NCBI RefSeq assembly: GCF_037890695.1 | Contig: NZ_CP149571.1 | Coordinates: 3,440,001 to 3,504,000 of the forward strand | DNA: 64,000 nucleotides | Direction of reading: 5' to 3' | Source of the DNA: Aeromonas jandaei | GTDB taxonomy: Bacteria; Pseudomonadota; Gammaproteobacteria; Enterobacterales; Aeromonadaceae | Shown here: piece after piece, positions 22,356-33,256 of the stretch | Numbering within the stretch: the stretch's first letter is position 1 | Layout of the letters: every line of letters begins with the position of its first letter | Notes under the pieces: model-generated | The model's database searches: none | Seen by the model: the letters and a program-made list of their open reading frames with translations, nothing else | What the model was told of the DNA's origin: nothing | Position numbers and translations under genes: made by a program

Positions 22356-23603
22356 ATGAAACAGAAGATATTGATTGTCGAAGATAGCCTGACGATCCGC
22401 CGTATGCTGACCCAGGCGATAGCCCAGCAGACCGGTCTGGAGATCGACGCCTTTGATACCCTCGAAGGTGCCCGTCACTGTCGGGGAGATGAGTATGTGG
22501 TCGCCCTGGTGGATCTGACCTTGCCGGATGCACCTCGCGGGGAAGCGGTCAGCGTGCTGCTGGAGCGCGGCTTGCCGGTGGTGATCCTCACCGCCGATAT
22601 CAGCGAGGATAAACGTGCCGCCTGGCTGGAAACCGGCGTACTGGACTATGTGATGAAGGATTCGCGCCACTCGCTGCAGTATGCGGTCAGCCTGGTGCAC
22701 CGCCTCTATCTCAACCAGTCCATCGAAGTGCTGGTCGTCGATGATTCGCGCACCTCCCGCCACCGCACCATGGCCCAGTTGCGCAAGCAATTGCTGCAGG
22801 TGCACGAGGCGAGTCACGCGCGCGAAGCGATGGCGATGCTGGAGCAATACCCCGGCATCCGGCTGGCACTGGTCGACTACTACATGCCGGAGATCGATGG
22901 CATCAGTCTGGTGCGCATGCTGAGAGAGCGTTACAGCAAGCAACAGCTGGCGATTATCGGGATCTCGGTCTCGGACAAGCGCGGTCTCTCCGCTCGCTAC
23001 CTGAAACAGGGGGCCAACGACTTTCTCAACCAGCCGTTCGAGCCGGAAGAGTTGCAGTGCCGGGTCAGCCACAATCTGGAGGCGCTCGAGCAGTTCAACA
23101 GCATTCAGGAGTCGGCCAATCGCGACTACCTGACCGGTCTTTACAACCGGCGCTACTGGTTCAACGAAGGGCAGAAATGGTTCGAGGAGCAGCAGCGGCT
23201 GCAGAGTACGCTTTCACTCTGCGTGCTCGATGTGGATCACTTCAAGCAGGTCAACGATCACTGGGGTCATGCCATTGGCGATCAGCTACTCTGCCATCTG
23301 ACCCGCCAGCTGACCCAGTTCTTCCCCGATGCCATGATCGCCCGCTTTGGCGGCGAGGAGTTTGCCCTGATGGTGCCCCACTGCACCGTCCCCGTGTTGA
23401 TCAAGCGTCTTGAAGGGCTGCGTCAGCAGTTGCGCCAGCACCCCTTGTCACCGGATGTTCCGCTCTTTGTTCGCGCCAGCTATGGTGTGGTCAGTGTCGG
23501 GCGGGTATCCATGGACGAGGCGCTGAGCGAAGCGGATCGGCTCCTGTATCAGGCCAAGAACACCGGCCGTGACAAGATAGTCTCGCAAGAGAGCGCCATC
23601 TAG
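22356..23603 (+). CDS. Double-receiver response regulator with GGDEF domain (diguanylate cyclase)
   Basis: 415 residues. Receiver 1 (about 4-115) starts ILIVEDSLTIRRML, with phospho-acceptor Asp in ALVDLTLP and Lys in YVMKD. Receiver 2 (about 125-240) starts VLVVDDSRTSRH, with Asp in ALVDYYMP, but the conserved Lys before PF is Gln (LNQPF), so its switching may be altered. The GGDEF domain (about 250-412) has an intact GGEEF, so it should make c-di-GMP. The inhibitory site RxxD reads FFPD, so product inhibition is probably lost. No cognate kinase is nearby. Confidence 0.92.
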   Translation: MKQKILIVEDSLTIRRMLTQAIAQQTGLEIDAFDTLEGARHCRGDEYVVALVDLTLPDAPRGEAVSVLLERGLPVVILTADISEDKRAAWLETGVLDYVMKDSRHSLQYAVSLVHRLYLNQSIEVLVVDDSRTSRHRTMAQLRKQLLQVHEASHAREAMAMLEQYPGIRLALVDYYMPEIDGISLVRMLRERYSKQQLAIIGISVSDKRGLSARYLKQGANDFLNQPFEPEELQCRVSHNLEALEQFNSIQESANRDYLTGLYNRRYWFNEGQKWFEEQQRLQSTLSLCVLDVDHFKQVNDHWGHAIGDQLLCHLTRQLTQFFPDAMIARFGGEEFALMVPHCTVPVLIKRLEGLRQQLRQHPLSPDVPLFVRASYGVVSVGRVSMDEALSEADRLLYQAKNTGRDKIVSQESAI

Positions 23604-23630
23604 TTTCCTGCGCAGTCCCGTGTATTACCG

Positions 23631-23666
23631 CCCGCAAGACTTTCTGCCAACCGGAAAGTCTGCGGG
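23631..23666. repeat. Inverted repeat downstream of the diguanylate cyclase gene
   Basis: Arms CCCGCAAGACTTTC and GAAAGTCTGCGGG pair with one bulged A and a 9-nt loop. There is no T tract, so it may be a weak terminator or mRNA 3' hairpin between the two convergent genes. Confidence 0.5.
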
Positions 23667-23703
23667 TTATCTCCCCTCTCGACACCTTTTGATATCAACC
23701 GGC

Positions 23704-24174
23704 TTAAAACGTCTTGTCGACTCGCACGCCGTCATCAAAATAGAGAATGCGTACTTTATCGCCGCTACTGAAGACCATGGCGGGATCATAATCCTGGATC
23801 ACATTGACCAGCCCGTTCTGCTCGTTGCGAATAAGCAGCTCGACCAGTTTGTTCTCCACTACCGTGTCACCTGACTGATACTGCTGCGCCGCAGCGGCCC
23901 CGGCCAGCGCCCCGACAGCAGTGGCAATTTCACGGCCATGGCCGCCACCAAACTGGTTGCCAAGCAAGCCGCCCAGTACTGCACCGCCGAGGGTTTTCCA
24001 GCCGGAACGCTCCGACTCCAGGATCTGGCGCTGGGTAATATTGCGCACCGTTTCGACCTGGCCAAACACCACCTGATTGACCGGGCGAGCCGTGTTGCGC
24101 TGGTAAACCTCGGCCCCGACGGGCGCAGTGACAAAGCAGAGCAAGCTGGATACTATCAGGATAATGGCCTTCAT
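23704..24174 (-). CDS. Glycine-zipper (2TM) outer-membrane-type protein
   Basis: 156 residues. A signal peptide ends near APVGA-EVYQ and is followed by a glycine-zipper segment GGAVLGGLLGNQFGGGHGRE then VGALAGAAAAQQY (about 63-98), typical of SlyB/Pcp-like proteins. A beta-rich C-terminal domain follows (GDKVRILYFDDGVRV). There is no lipobox Cys at the cleavage site, so it is probably not a lipoprotein. Role unknown; relatives affect envelope stability. It is divergent from aat, with start codons 20 bp apart. Confidence 0.8.
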   Translation of the reverse strand: MKAIILIVSSLLCFVTAPVGAEVYQRNTARPVNQVVFGQVETVRNITQRQILESERSGWKTLGGAVLGGLLGNQFGGGHGREIATAVGALAGAAAAQQYQSGDTVVENKLVELLIRNEQNGLVNVIQDYDPAMVFSSGDKVRILYFDDGVRVDKTF

Positions 24175-24193
24175 CTACGAACCTCGTTGCCTT

Positions 24194-24897
24194 ATGTCTC
24201 GCTATCTCACTCAACTGGATGATGAGCTCTGCTGGTTTCCCGACCCCTCGCATGCCCTGGAAGAGCCCAACGGTCTGCTGGCGATCGGCGGGGATCTCTC
24301 CCCTGCCAGATTGCTGGCAGCTTACCACAAGGGGATCTTCCCGTGGAACGAACCACACCAGCCGACCCTGTGGTGGTCACCGGATCCGCGCGGTGTGATC
24401 CGCCCTGATGAGCTGCATGTTGGGCGCACCTTGCAGAAGATTATCCGCCGCACCCCATTCGATATTTCCGTCAATCGCGCCTTTAATGAGGTAATCAATG
24501 CCTGCGCCGCGCCTCGTCGCACAGCCGATGGCACCTGGATCAGTCAACCCATGATCGAAGCCTACCAACGGCTGCACCGTCTGGGCCACGCTCATTCGGT
24601 CGAGATCTGGCAAGAGGGAAAACTGCAAGCGGGCCTTTACGGTCTGTCGATTGGCCGGTTGTTCTGTGGCGAGTCCATGTTCAGCCATATCGATAACGGT
24701 GCCAAGCTGGCCATGGTGGCACTCTGTCGCCACTTTGCCCGGCACGGAGGCGCCCTTGTCGACTGCCAGATGCAGAATCCGTTTCTGGCCACACTGGGCA
24801 TTGAGGAGTGGCCAAGAGCGCGCTTTCTGGCCGAACTGGCGCAACTGAGCCGCCAATCGCTATTGGATTCATGCTGGCAAGAGGGAGAGATCCGCTT

Positions 24898-24901
<4 letters not shown>
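24194..24901 (+). CDS. aat: Leucyl/phenylalanyl-tRNA-protein transferase
   Basis: Adds Leu or Phe to proteins with N-terminal Lys or Arg, marking them for ClpAPS. 235 residues from the ATG at 24194, with FPDPSHALEEPNGLLAIGGDLSPARLL near the N-terminus, then GIFPWNE and WWSPDPRGVI, and GLYGLSIGRLFCGESMFS near residue 150. The frame continues upstream to 24128 without similarity. Its stop overlaps the bpt start as ATGA. Confidence 0.96.
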
Positions 24902-25901
<1,000 letters not shown>

Positions 25902-25915
25902 GCCAGGAATTCAGC

Positions 25916-25947
25916 AAAAAACCCCAACCTTTCGGTTGGGGTTTTTT
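25916..25947. terminator. Bidirectional terminator between infA and clpA
   Basis: Fourteen-base perfect arms AAAAAACCCCAACC and GGTTGGGGTTTTTT around TTTC, serving both convergent genes. Confidence 0.92.
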
Positions 25948-25969
25948 GTCGTTTTCTAATTACGGTTAC

Positions 25970-28222
25970 TTAGTGGGAAACAGCTTCAACATTGACCTGA
26001 AAATCAAAGCTGAGGCTGTCATTTACCAACTCAACCTTCACAATTCCCCCATCAACCAGTGAGCCGAACAGGATCTCGTTAGCCAACGGTTTCTTGAGGT
26101 GCTCCTGAATGACCCGACCCATAGGTCTGGCCCCCATGGCTCTGTCATACCCCTTCTCGGCCAACCAGTGACGGGCACGCTCGGATACTTCCAGAGATAC
26201 CCCTTTCGCATCCAGCTGCACCTGCAACTCAACGATGAACTTGTCGACCACCTGGTGGATCACTGTTATGTCGAGATGGTTGAACCAGATGGTGTGATCA
26301 AGCCGGTTACGAAACTCCGGGCTGAAGGTCTTGTTGATCACCGCCATGGCATCGTGGCTCAGATCCTGCTGCTGGAAGCCAATCGACTTGCGCTGGGTCT
26401 CCTGCACACCGGCGTTGGTGGTCATCACCAGAATGACATTGCGAAAATCCGCCTTGCGCCCGTTGTTGTCAGTCAAGGTACCGTTGTCCATCACCTGCAA
26501 CAGCAGGTTGAAGACATCCGGGTGCGCCTTCTCAATTTCGTCAAGCAACACGACGGAATGAGGATGCTTGATTACCGCATCGGTCAGCAAACCACCCTGC
26601 TCAAAACCAACATATCCGGGAGGCGCACCAATCAGACGGGAGACGGTGTGACGCTCCATATACTCGGACATGTCAAAGCGCAGCATCTCCACACCCAGCG
26701 CCTTACCAAGCTGTTGAGTAACCTCGGTCTTGCCCACCCCGGTTGGGCCGGCGAAGAGGAAGCAACCTACCGGGCGACGCTCGTTACCCAAACCTGAGCG
26801 CGAGAGGCGAATGGCATCGGTCAGCACCTCGATGGCTTTGTCCTGACCAAAGACCACCATCTTGAGATTACGCTCCAGGTTCTTCAGTACCTCTTTATCC
26901 GAAGAGGAGACTGATTTTTCCGGAATACGGGCGATCTTGGCGACGATCGCTTCAATCTCCTGCACGTTGATCACTTTCTTGCGCTTGCTCGCCGGCAGCA
27001 ACCGCTGGCCAGCCCCCGCCTCATCGATCACATCAATTGCCTTGTCCGGCAAGTGACGATCGTTGATGTACTTGGCGGACAGCTCTGCCGCTGCACGAAT
27101 CGCCTTGGCGGTATAACGCACCCCATGGTGAGCCTCATAGCGGCTCTTGAGGCCCATCAAGATACGGGTAGTGTCATCCACGGTCGGCTCGGTGATATCG
27201 ATCTTCTGGAAACGACGAGCCAAGGCGCGGTCTTTTTCGAAGATCTGGGCATATTCCTGATAAGTAGTAGAGCCAACACAACGGAGCAAACCATTGGAGA
27301 GCAGCGGTTTAATAAGGTTTGCGGCATCCAGCTGGCCACCTGACGCAGCACCTGCACCGATGATAGTGTGGATCTCGTCGATAAAGAGGATGGCCCCTTC
27401 CTGACGCTCAATCTGCTTGAGCAATACCTTGAGGCGTTTCTCGAAATCGCCGCGGTATTTGGTTCCTGCCAGCAGAGACCCCATATCCAGCGAGTAGATG
27501 GTGCTACCGGCAATCACCTCGGGCACATCGCCCTTGACGATACGGTAAGCCAGACCTTCCGCAATCGCAGTCTTGCCCACCCCCGCTTCCCCCACCAGCA
27601 GCGGATTGTTCTTGCGGCGGCGGCAGAGAACCTGGATGGTACGATTGAGCTCCTGATCACGGCCGATCAGCGGATCGATACGCCCTTCAAGCACCAGCTG
27701 GTTCAGGTTGGTGGCAAAGCTCTCGATCTGGGCGGCAGAGACATCATCATCAGATTCTGGATTGTTATTGCTGACATCCGGTTTGCTGTCTTTGCGCACC
27801 CCGTGGGAGAGGAAATTCACCACATCGAGGCGGCTGATCTCGGCTTTTTTCAGGAAGTAAGCGGCCTGAGACTCCTGCTCGCTGAAGATGGCGACCAGTA
27901 CGTTGGCACCACTGACTTCGGTATTGCCGGAAGATTGCACATGGAAGACGGCACGTTGCAGTACGCGCTGGAAGCCCAAGGTCGGCTGGGTTTCCCGATC
28001 TTCGTCATCGCGCGGAATAAGCGGGGTTGTTTGAGTGATGAATGCGCGGATCTCCTTGCGCATCTGCTCGACATCGGCACCACAGGAGCTCAGCGCCTCA
28101 TGGGCTGAGCTGTTATCCAGAAGGGCTAACAACAGGTGCTCGACAGTCATGAATTCGTGGCGCTCGTCACGAGCCTGTTTGAAAGCCTCGTTCAGCGTCT
28201 TTTCCAGATCTTTATTCAACAT
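25970..28222 (-). CDS. clpA: ATP-dependent Clp protease ATP-binding subunit ClpA
   Basis: AAA+ unfoldase that feeds ClpP. About 750 residues from [14 protein letters not shown] at 28222. The N-domain (1-143) binds ClpS. AAA1 has Walker [15 protein letters not shown] and AAA2 has [14 protein letters not shown]. The IGF loop for ClpP docking is present as [10 protein letters not shown] near residue 615. It follows clpS with a 59-bp gap, as in E. coli. Confidence 0.96.
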   Translation of the reverse strand: MLNKDLEKTLNEAFKQARDERHEFMTVEHLLLALLDNSSAHEALSSCGADVEQMRKEIRAFITQTTPLIPRDDEDRETQPTLGFQRVLQRAVFHVQSSGNTEVSGANVLVAIFSEQESQAAYFLKKAEISRLDVVNFLSHGVRKDSKPDVSNNNPESDDDVSAAQIESFATNLNQLVLEGRIDPLIGRDQELNRTIQVLCRRRKNNPLLVGEAGVGKTAIAEGLAYRIVKGDVPEVIAGSTIYSLDMGSLLAGTKYRGDFEKRLKVLLKQIERQEGAILFIDEIHTIIGAGAASGGQLDAANLIKPLLSNGLLRCVGSTTYQEYAQIFEKDRALARRFQKIDITEPTVDDTTRILMGLKSRYEAHHGVRYTAKAIRAAAELSAKYINDRHLPDKAIDVIDEAGAGQRLLPASKRKKVINVQEIEAIVAKIARIPEKSVSSSDKEVLKNLERNLKMVVFGQDKAIEVLTDAIRLSRSGLGNERRPVGCFLFAGPTGVGKTEVTQQLGKALGVEMLRFDMSEYMERHTVSRLIGAPPGYVGFEQGGLLTDAVIKHPHSVVLLDEIEKAHPDVFNLLLQVMDNGTLTDNNGRKADFRNVILVMTTNAGVQETQRKSIGFQQQDLSHDAMAVINKTFSPEFRNRLDHTIWFNHLDITVIHQVVDKFIVELQVQLDAKGVSLEVSERARHWLAEKGYDRAMGARPMGRVIQEHLKKPLANEILFGSLVDGGIVKVELVNDSLSFDFQVNVEAVSH

Positions 28223-28281
28223 AGGCACCTCCCCTAGTACAGCTACAATGTGGTGTCACACTCGCCATCAAGTCATCAGAT

Positions 28282-28599
28282 TCAAGCCTTTTCCATAGTG
28301 CATAGCAGTGGATGTTCGTTGTTACGTGCATAGGTGTTGACCTGGACAACCTTGGTTTCGGCGATCTCTGCGGTAAACATGCCGCAGACACCCTTACCAC
28401 TATAATGCACACTCAGCATGACCTGAGTCGCCTTGTCCAAATCCATACCAAAGAACTTTTGCAGCACCTCCACCACGAACTCCATCGGGGTGTAGTCATC
28501 GTTGTTCAGCACAACTTTATACATGGGTGGCGGCTGCAGCTTTGTTTTCTCTGCTTCTGCAATCTCTTCATTAGCAAAGAGTTCTTTCTGCTTGCTCAT
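28282..28599 (-). CDS. clpS: ClpAP adaptor ClpS
   Basis: Recognises N-degrons (Leu, Phe, Trp, Tyr at the N-terminus) and delivers them to ClpA. 105 residues with the substrate pocket [15 protein letters not shown] and the helical [16 protein letters not shown]. The N-terminal tail is flexible and charged. It is transcribed with clpA and divergent from cspD. Confidence 0.95.
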   Translation of the reverse strand: MSKQKELFANEEIAEAEKTKLQPPPMYKVVLNNDDYTPMEFVVEVLQKFFGMDLDKATQVMLSVHYSGKGVCGMFTAEIAETKVVQVNTYARNNEHPLLCTMEKA

Positions 28600-28828
28600 A
28601 ATCGCGCTTTGGTACCTCTAGATTACTACCGTCTCACACAAGCTTGTCAATAGACTTGTTAACCAGATCACATCAGTTGTTAACAACTCCTTGACTCGCT
28701 CAAAAGTTAGACTAGATTGGTTACTTGCTAATCTGTGCCCGTCTGCTATGGGCTCATGTCCCTAGTTATAATGGGCTGGCGCAGGTTACTCAACGACTTC
28801 TGGGTAATCAATAAAAGGATGTAGAAGT

Positions 28829-29047
28829 ATGGCAACCGGCACAGTTAAGTGGTTTAACAACGCAAAAGGATTTGGGTTTATCTGTCCGGAAGGGGGTGGT
28901 GAAGATATCTTTGCTCACTACTCCACCATTCAAATGGAGGGCTACAAGACCCTGAAAGCGGGTCAGGCTGTCCACTTTGAACTGCAACAGGGGCCGAAAG
29001 GAAATCACGCCTCCGTCATTGTGCCGAACGAAGCACAAAATATATAA
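28829..29047 (+). CDS. cspD: Cold-shock-like protein CspD
   Basis: 72 residues, one cold-shock domain with RNP1 [11 protein letters not shown] and RNP2 DIFAHYS. In E. coli CspD is not cold-induced but is a stationary-phase inhibitor of DNA replication. GHKNHAS-type end [11 protein letters not shown] matches CspD rather than CspA. AAAAGGATGTAGAAGT precedes the ATG. A TATAAT at 28767-28772 is a plausible -10 element. The clpA-clpS/cspD divergent order is conserved with E. coli. Confidence 0.9.
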   Translation: MATGTVKWFNNAKGFGFICPEGGGEDIFAHYSTIQMEGYKTLKAGQAVHFELQQGPKGNHASVIVPNEAQNI

Positions 29048-29068
29048 ACGAAAACCCGTTGGATAAAT

Positions 29069-29103
29069 AAAAAACCGGTTCCTCTCTGAGCAACCGGTTT
29101 TTT
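29069..29103 (+). terminator. Terminator of cspD
   Basis: Twelve-base arms AAAAAACCGGTT and AACCGGTTTTTT with an 11-nt loop, 21 bp after the stop. It can also serve leftward folD, which ends at 29159. Confidence 0.88.
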
Positions 29104-29158
29104 ATTTTCATTTATGTGACTCGCCTGGCATTAGCCACGCACGCACCATTGTCACGCT

Positions 29159-30013
29159 TTAGTCATGGTACTCGTTGCAGGCTATCAGGGTATTTTCCAT
29201 CAGACTGGCCACCGTCATGGGGCCAACACCACCGGGAACCGGGGTGATGAATGAGGCATGGCTGCGCGCTGTTTCAAACTCCACGTCCCCAACCAGCGAA
29301 CCATCCGCCAGACGGTTGATGCCCACATCGATAACCAGCGCCCCCGGTTTGATCCACTCTCCGGGAATAAAATTGGGTTTGCCGACCGCCACTACCAGCA
29401 AATCTGCGCGGCGAACCTGATCCTCCAGATCCCGGGTAAAACGGTGACAGGTCGTGGTCGTGCAGCCCGCCAGCAGCAATTCGAGGGTCATGGGGCGCCC
29501 GACGATGTTGGAAGCGCCGACCACAACGGCGTGCAAACCATGGGTTTTAATACCGGTGGTTTCAATCAGCGTCATGATCCCTTTCGGGGTGCAGGGACGC
29601 AGTGCAGGAATGCGCTGTGCAAGACGGCCCACGTTGTACGGATGAAAACCGTCCACGTCCTTGTCAGGGAGGATCCGCTCCAGCACCAGAGTGGTATCGA
29701 AGTGATCCGGCAACGGCAACTGAACGAGGATCCCGTCAACAGTTGGATCATCATTCAGCTGATCGATCAACGCCAGCAACTCATCCTGACTTGCAGTAGC
29801 ACTCAGGTCATATGAGCGAGAGTGAAAACCGACCTCTTCACAAGCCCGACGCTTGCTGCCGACATAAACCTGAGAGGCAGGATCTGCCCCCACCAGAATG
29901 ACCGCCAGCCCTGGAGCCCGTTTCCCTGCTGCCAACCGCTGTTGGACCTGTGCAGCGACCTGGCTGCGAATCGTTTGCGCAACCTGTTTTCCATCTATGA
30001 TTTTGGCAGACAT
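29159..30013 (-). CDS. folD: Methylenetetrahydrofolate dehydrogenase/cyclohydrolase
   Basis: Interconverts 5,10-methylene-THF, methenyl-THF and 10-formyl-THF, supplying purine and initiator-tRNA formylation pathways. 284 residues. The catalytic Lys is in [23 protein letters not shown] lies near residue 98, the Rossmann motif [13 protein letters not shown] near residue 163, and [18 protein letters not shown] at the C-terminus. Single gene. Confidence 0.96.
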   Translation of the reverse strand: MSAKIIDGKQVAQTIRSQVAAQVQQRLAAGKRAPGLAVILVGADPASQVYVGSKRRACEEVGFHSRSYDLSATASQDELLALIDQLNDDPTVDGILVQLPLPDHFDTTLVLERILPDKDVDGFHPYNVGRLAQRIPALRPCTPKGIMTLIETTGIKTHGLHAVVVGASNIVGRPMTLELLLAGCTTTTCHRFTRDLEDQVRRADLLVVAVGKPNFIPGEWIKPGALVIDVGINRLADGSLVGDVEFETARSHASFITPVPGGVGPMTVASLMENTLIACNEYHD

Positions 30014-30145
30014 CGTTCTCCACTCACCATGTGTTCAACTGCCGCGCATTGTCGCATTTTTTTAGCCGGGATGTTAGCGTCCAAGAGAGGTCTGGCCTGC
30101 AACGGGCAATAAGTAGGCACTTGAATTTACTGGGGGAAAAAGTCG

Positions 30146-30175
30146 TTGACGCTGGCTCTTTTGCTTGGTTATGAT
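30146..30175 (+). promoter_or_regulatory. Sigma-70 promoter of the tRNA cluster
   Basis: -35 TTGACG (30146-30151), an 18-bp spacer and -10 TATGAT (30170-30175), followed by a G+C-rich discriminator GCCGCCCC typical of stringently controlled stable-RNA promoters. It lies 60 bp before the first tRNA. Confidence 0.8.
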
Positions 30176-30235
30176 GCCGCCCCGTTGCCCAGTACGGCTC
30201 ATGTCGTTATGCTGGCACGTTGAAAGCAACAATTT

Positions 30236-30312
<77 letters not shown>

Positions 30313-30348
30313 AGTTTATCGATTTGCCACTCAGGCGGGTCGAGAAAA

Positions 30349-30425
<77 letters not shown>

Positions 30426-30466
30426 TTGATTCTCAATTCGTTGACGGATCAATGCAGTTTTCAGTG

Positions 30467-30542
30467 GTGGCTGTAGCTCAGTTGGTAGAGTCCCGGATTG
30501 TGATTCCGGTTGTCGTGGGTTCGAGCCCCATCAGCCACCCCA
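30467..30542 (+). tRNA. tRNA-His (GTG)
   Basis: 76 nt with encoded CCA. The anticodon loop TTGTGAT gives GTG, and the acceptor arm begins GTGGCTG and pairs with CAGCCAC plus C. The -1 G needed for HisRS recognition can come from the G at 30466. E. coli has argX-hisR-leuT-proM; here the order is Pro-Arg-His, with no Leu tRNA. Confidence 0.95.
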
Positions 30543-30583
30543 TTATTCCGTCGTTTGGCACAACGCTGCCAATACGGCAAGAT

Positions 30584-30629
30584 ACAAGCCTTCTGGCTTG
30601 TCAAAAAACCGGCCTAGGCCGGTTTTTTT
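30584..30629 (+). terminator. Tandem hairpins ending the tRNA operon
   Basis: A 7-bp hairpin ACAAGCC-TTCT-GGCTTGT (30584-30601) is followed by AAAAAACCGGCC-TA-GGCCGGTTTTTTT (30603-30629), a near-perfect terminator. The remaining 230 bp to rstA hold no gene I can support. Confidence 0.85.
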
Positions 30630-30862
30630 GTTTCTACCCCGCCATTTTCTTCGTTTATATCCCCGCATGTCTCATCGCACTGCGCCCTGAGTGGCTGAAA
30701 TGCTAATGGCCCAGAGCCTCATCATTGCTCCGCCACCCCGGCTATCACTCTTATTCATCGCGCGTCCCATATAACCCTCCCTCGTTCTTTTTCTGTATTT
30801 CCCGGGTGGCGTTGATATGCTGACAGCTCCTCTTTTCTCCTGCTTCCGGTTGGAGCTTTTCT

Positions 30863-31576
30863 ATGCAACGCATTCTTTTTGTTGAAGATGATCCCGAGAT
30901 TGGCCAGCTCATCAGCAGCTGGCTCGGCCGCCACGATATGGAAGTGATCCTCGAACCCAGAGGCGATATGGCACTTGCCCGGGTCGAAGCCGAACAACCG
31001 GATCTGGTGCTGCTCGATATCATGCTGCCGGGACAGGATGGTATGTCCCTCTGCCGGGATCTGCGGCCACGCTTTGATGGCCCCATCGTGATGCTCACTT
31101 CGCTGGATAGCGACATGAACCAGATCCTGAGCCTGGAGCTGGGTGCCAACGACTACATCCTTAAAACCACGCCTCCCCCCGTGCTGCTGGCCAGATTGCG
31201 GGTGCAGTTCCGCCAGCATCAGCAAACTGCCGCGCAACCGATCGCCGCCGCCGGCAGTGTGCCGCAGCAGTTGCAATTTGGCCGTCTGCTGGTCGATGGG
31301 CCGGGGCGGGATGTTCGCCTCGATGGCGAGAGCATTGCCCTCTCGACTGCCGACTTTGATCTGTTATGGGAGCTTGCCAGCCACGCCGGCCAGATCCTGG
31401 GGCGGGAAGCCCTGTTCCGCAGCCTGCGCGGCCGAGAGTATGACGGTCAGGATCGCAGCATGGATGTGGCCATCTCCCGCCTGCGCCGCAAACTGGGCGA
31501 TAACCCCGACAACCCGACCCGGATCAAGACGGTGCGCCAGAAGGGCTACCTTTTCGTCCCTCACGCCTGGGAATAG
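30863..31576 (+). CDS. rstA: Response regulator RstA
   Basis: OmpR-type two-component regulator. 237 residues. The receiver domain (1-120) has the acidic pair VEDD, phospho-acceptor Asp in LLDIMLPG and switch Lys in DYILKTTPP; that KTTPP block plus LTSLDSDMNQIL is characteristic of RstA. A winged-helix domain follows (about 135-235) with DRSMDVAISRLRRKLGDNP. GGAG precedes the ATG. In E. coli RstAB responds to PhoPQ, low pH and low Mg2+, and RstA activates asr. Cotranscribed with rstB. Confidence 0.93.
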   Translation: MQRILFVEDDPEIGQLISSWLGRHDMEVILEPRGDMALARVEAEQPDLVLLDIMLPGQDGMSLCRDLRPRFDGPIVMLTSLDSDMNQILSLELGANDYILKTTPPPVLLARLRVQFRQHQQTAAQPIAAAGSVPQQLQFGRLLVDGPGRDVRLDGESIALSTADFDLLWELASHAGQILGREALFRSLRGREYDGQDRSMDVAISRLRRKLGDNPDNPTRIKTVRQKGYLFVPHAWE

Positions 31577-31597
31577 CCTTAATCAGGGAGCACAACC

Positions 31598-32923
31598 ATG
31601 CGCCGTCTGTTTATCCAGTTCTATCTGTTGCTGATCGGCTGTTTCACTCTGGCGATTCTGCTGGTTGGCGTGGTCTATCAGGTCACCGCCGAGCGAGCCG
31701 GCGACCGTTATCTTGAACGGATGATGCAGGGATCCCTTGGCCTGCTGACCGACGAGCTGGCCAGAATTTCGCCCGAGCGCTGGCCAGATCGGCTGGCCGA
31801 GCAGAGCAGCCAGTTCACCCTCCCCCTCAAGGTTGGCGAGCTGGCCCATCAGCCCCTTGCCAGCGAGGATCAGGCATTTCTTGCCGCCGGCAATATTGTC
31901 ATCGTCGAGGAGGATGACACCTTCCTGCAACGGATCCCCGATACCGATCAGGTGCTTATCGTTGGCCCGGTGCCCTATCTCTCCTACCTGCACGAACTGC
32001 ACTGGGTCGACGTGGGGCTACTGCTGGTCATTGGCCTCTCCCTCGGGCTGCCCATCCTGCTCTGGCTGCGTCCCCACTGGCGCGGCTTGCTGCAACTGGA
32101 GCAGACGGCGCGCCGGGTAGGCGATGGCGATCTCTCCTGCCGAACCAACCTGCCGCCGGGCAGCAGTCTGGCCCGGGTGGGACGTACCTTCGACCAGATG
32201 ACAGCCCAGCTGCAAGCCATGCTCACCAGTCGCAAGCAGCTGACAGATGCCATCGCCCATGAGCTGCGTACCCCGCTGGTCAGATTGCGTTATCGGCTTG
32301 CCATGCTCGACCCTGCCCCTGCAGCAGAAGAGCAGCAGGCACTGGAGCGGGATCTGGGGGCACTGGACTCCCTTATCGAAGAGATGCTGACCTACGCCAA
32401 GCTGGATCGACCCGAGCTGCCGCTGCAGCGGGATAAGCTGGAACTGGGCAGCTGGGCAGAGCATCACCTCGGCGACTGGCAGGCACTGCGGCCGGAGAAA
32501 CACCTGACCCTCGCGCTGCCTCCCATCAAGATGCCCTGGTGCGGCGATCATCGTCTGCTGACTCGCGCCGTCGAGAACCTTATCGGCAACGCCCTGCGCT
32601 ACGCCGAAAGCGAGGTTACCCTCTCCATCTCGCGGCTGCAGGAGAACTATCTGCTGGAGGTGAGCGACGACGGGCCGGGTATCGACCCCGCACTGGCGCA
32701 CCAGATCTTCGAGCCGTTCGTGCGTCTTGATCAGAGTCGGGATCGCCGTACCGGCGGCACCGGGCTGGGACTTGCCATTGTGCGCAGCATAGCGCTCCAC
32801 CACGGCGGTGATGTGGCATTGCTTCCCACCGGCAAGGGGGCCCGCTTCTGCCTCACCCTCCCTGTACATTTGGATACAAACCGTCACCAAGTGCTCACTG
32901 AAGTACCGCGGTCAGCGTCATAG
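31598..32923 (+). CDS. rstB: Sensor histidine kinase RstB
   Basis: 441 residues. It has two membrane helices (about 7-28 and 140-160), a periplasmic sensor between them ending in VGPVPYLSYLHEL, then HAMP. The phospho-acceptor His is in AIAHELRTPLVRLRYRL near residue 225. The ATPase domain has N box NLIGNALRYAE, G1 DDGPGIDP, F box FEPFVRLD and G2 GGTGLGLAIV. The opening RRLFIQFYLLLIGCF and periplasmic end match E. coli RstB. It starts 21 bp after rstA. Confidence 0.93.
   Translation: MRRLFIQFYLLLIGCFTLAILLVGVVYQVTAERAGDRYLERMMQGSLGLLTDELARISPERWPDRLAEQSSQFTLPLKVGELAHQPLASEDQAFLAAGNIVIVEEDDTFLQRIPDTDQVLIVGPVPYLSYLHELHWVDVGLLLVIGLSLGLPILLWLRPHWRGLLQLEQTARRVGDGDLSCRTNLPPGSSLARVGRTFDQMTAQLQAMLTSRKQLTDAIAHELRTPLVRLRYRLAMLDPAPAAEEQQALERDLGALDSLIEEMLTYAKLDRPELPLQRDKLELGSWAEHHLGDWQALRPEKHLTLALPPIKMPWCGDHRLLTRAVENLIGNALRYAESEVTLSISRLQENYLLEVSDDGPGIDPALAHQIFEPFVRLDQSRDRRTGGTGLGLAIVRSIALHHGGDVALLPTGKGARFCLTLPVHLDTNRHQVLTEVPRSAS
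32865..32878 (+). promoter_or_regulatory. RstA-box-like site upstream of the asr-like gene
   Basis: TACATTTGGATACA matches the E. coli RstA consensus TACATNTNGTTACA except for one base (A for T at position 10). It lies in the last codons of rstB, 100 bp before the start of the asr-like gene. In E. coli an RstA box controls asr, so this supports the same wiring. Activity is inferred. Confidence 0.6.
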
Positions 32924-32977
32924 GATGAAGCCATGGAGAAATGCTCCATACCACCAATCCGAATAAGGAAATTGACC

Positions 32978-33157
32978 ATGAAAAAAATCATTCCCCTGAC
33001 TCTGGCCGCCGTTTTCGCCCTGACTTCCGGTTTCACCATGGCTGCCACCCCGACCAAAACTGCCGCTCCGCAAGCGACCCAGACCAAGGTGGTGAAAAAG
33101 CACCATAAAACTGCGCACAAAGCACCGTCCGTCAAAGTCGCGCCGAAAACCAAGTAA
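32978..33157 (+). CDS. Short Asr-like acid-shock periplasmic peptide
   Basis: 59 residues from the ATG at 32978, which is preceded by AAGGAAATTGACC. The signal peptide MKKIIPLTLAAVFALTSG ends at FTMAA. It is followed by a mature tail of about 37 residues composed almost wholly of Lys, Thr, Ala, Pro, Gln and His (VVKKHHKTAHKAP), the composition of E. coli Asr, though Asr is about 100 residues. Position directly after rstAB and the RstA-box-like site supports an acid- or cation-response role. The homology is by composition only. Confidence 0.7.
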   Translation: MKKIIPLTLAAVFALTSGFTMAATPTKTAAPQATQTKVVKKHHKTAHKAPSVKVAPKTK

Positions 33158-33229
33158 TCGCCTCTGACCCTTGAGTGACGACCAGACCGTCAATCTGTAC
33201 ATAACAGAGCAAGAGTAGAGCGGAGAGAT

Positions 33230-33256
33230 AAAAGGGAGGCTGGTCGCCTCCCTTTT
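33230..33256 (+). terminator. Terminator of the rstAB-asr region
   Basis: Eleven-base arms AAAAGGGAGGC and GCCTCCCTTTT around a 5-nt loop, 72 bp after the asr-like stop. The following 190 bp to mprF contain a loosely repeated CGTAA..CCTCAT word (33336, 33399) of unclear meaning and presumably the mprF promoter. Confidence 0.85.
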
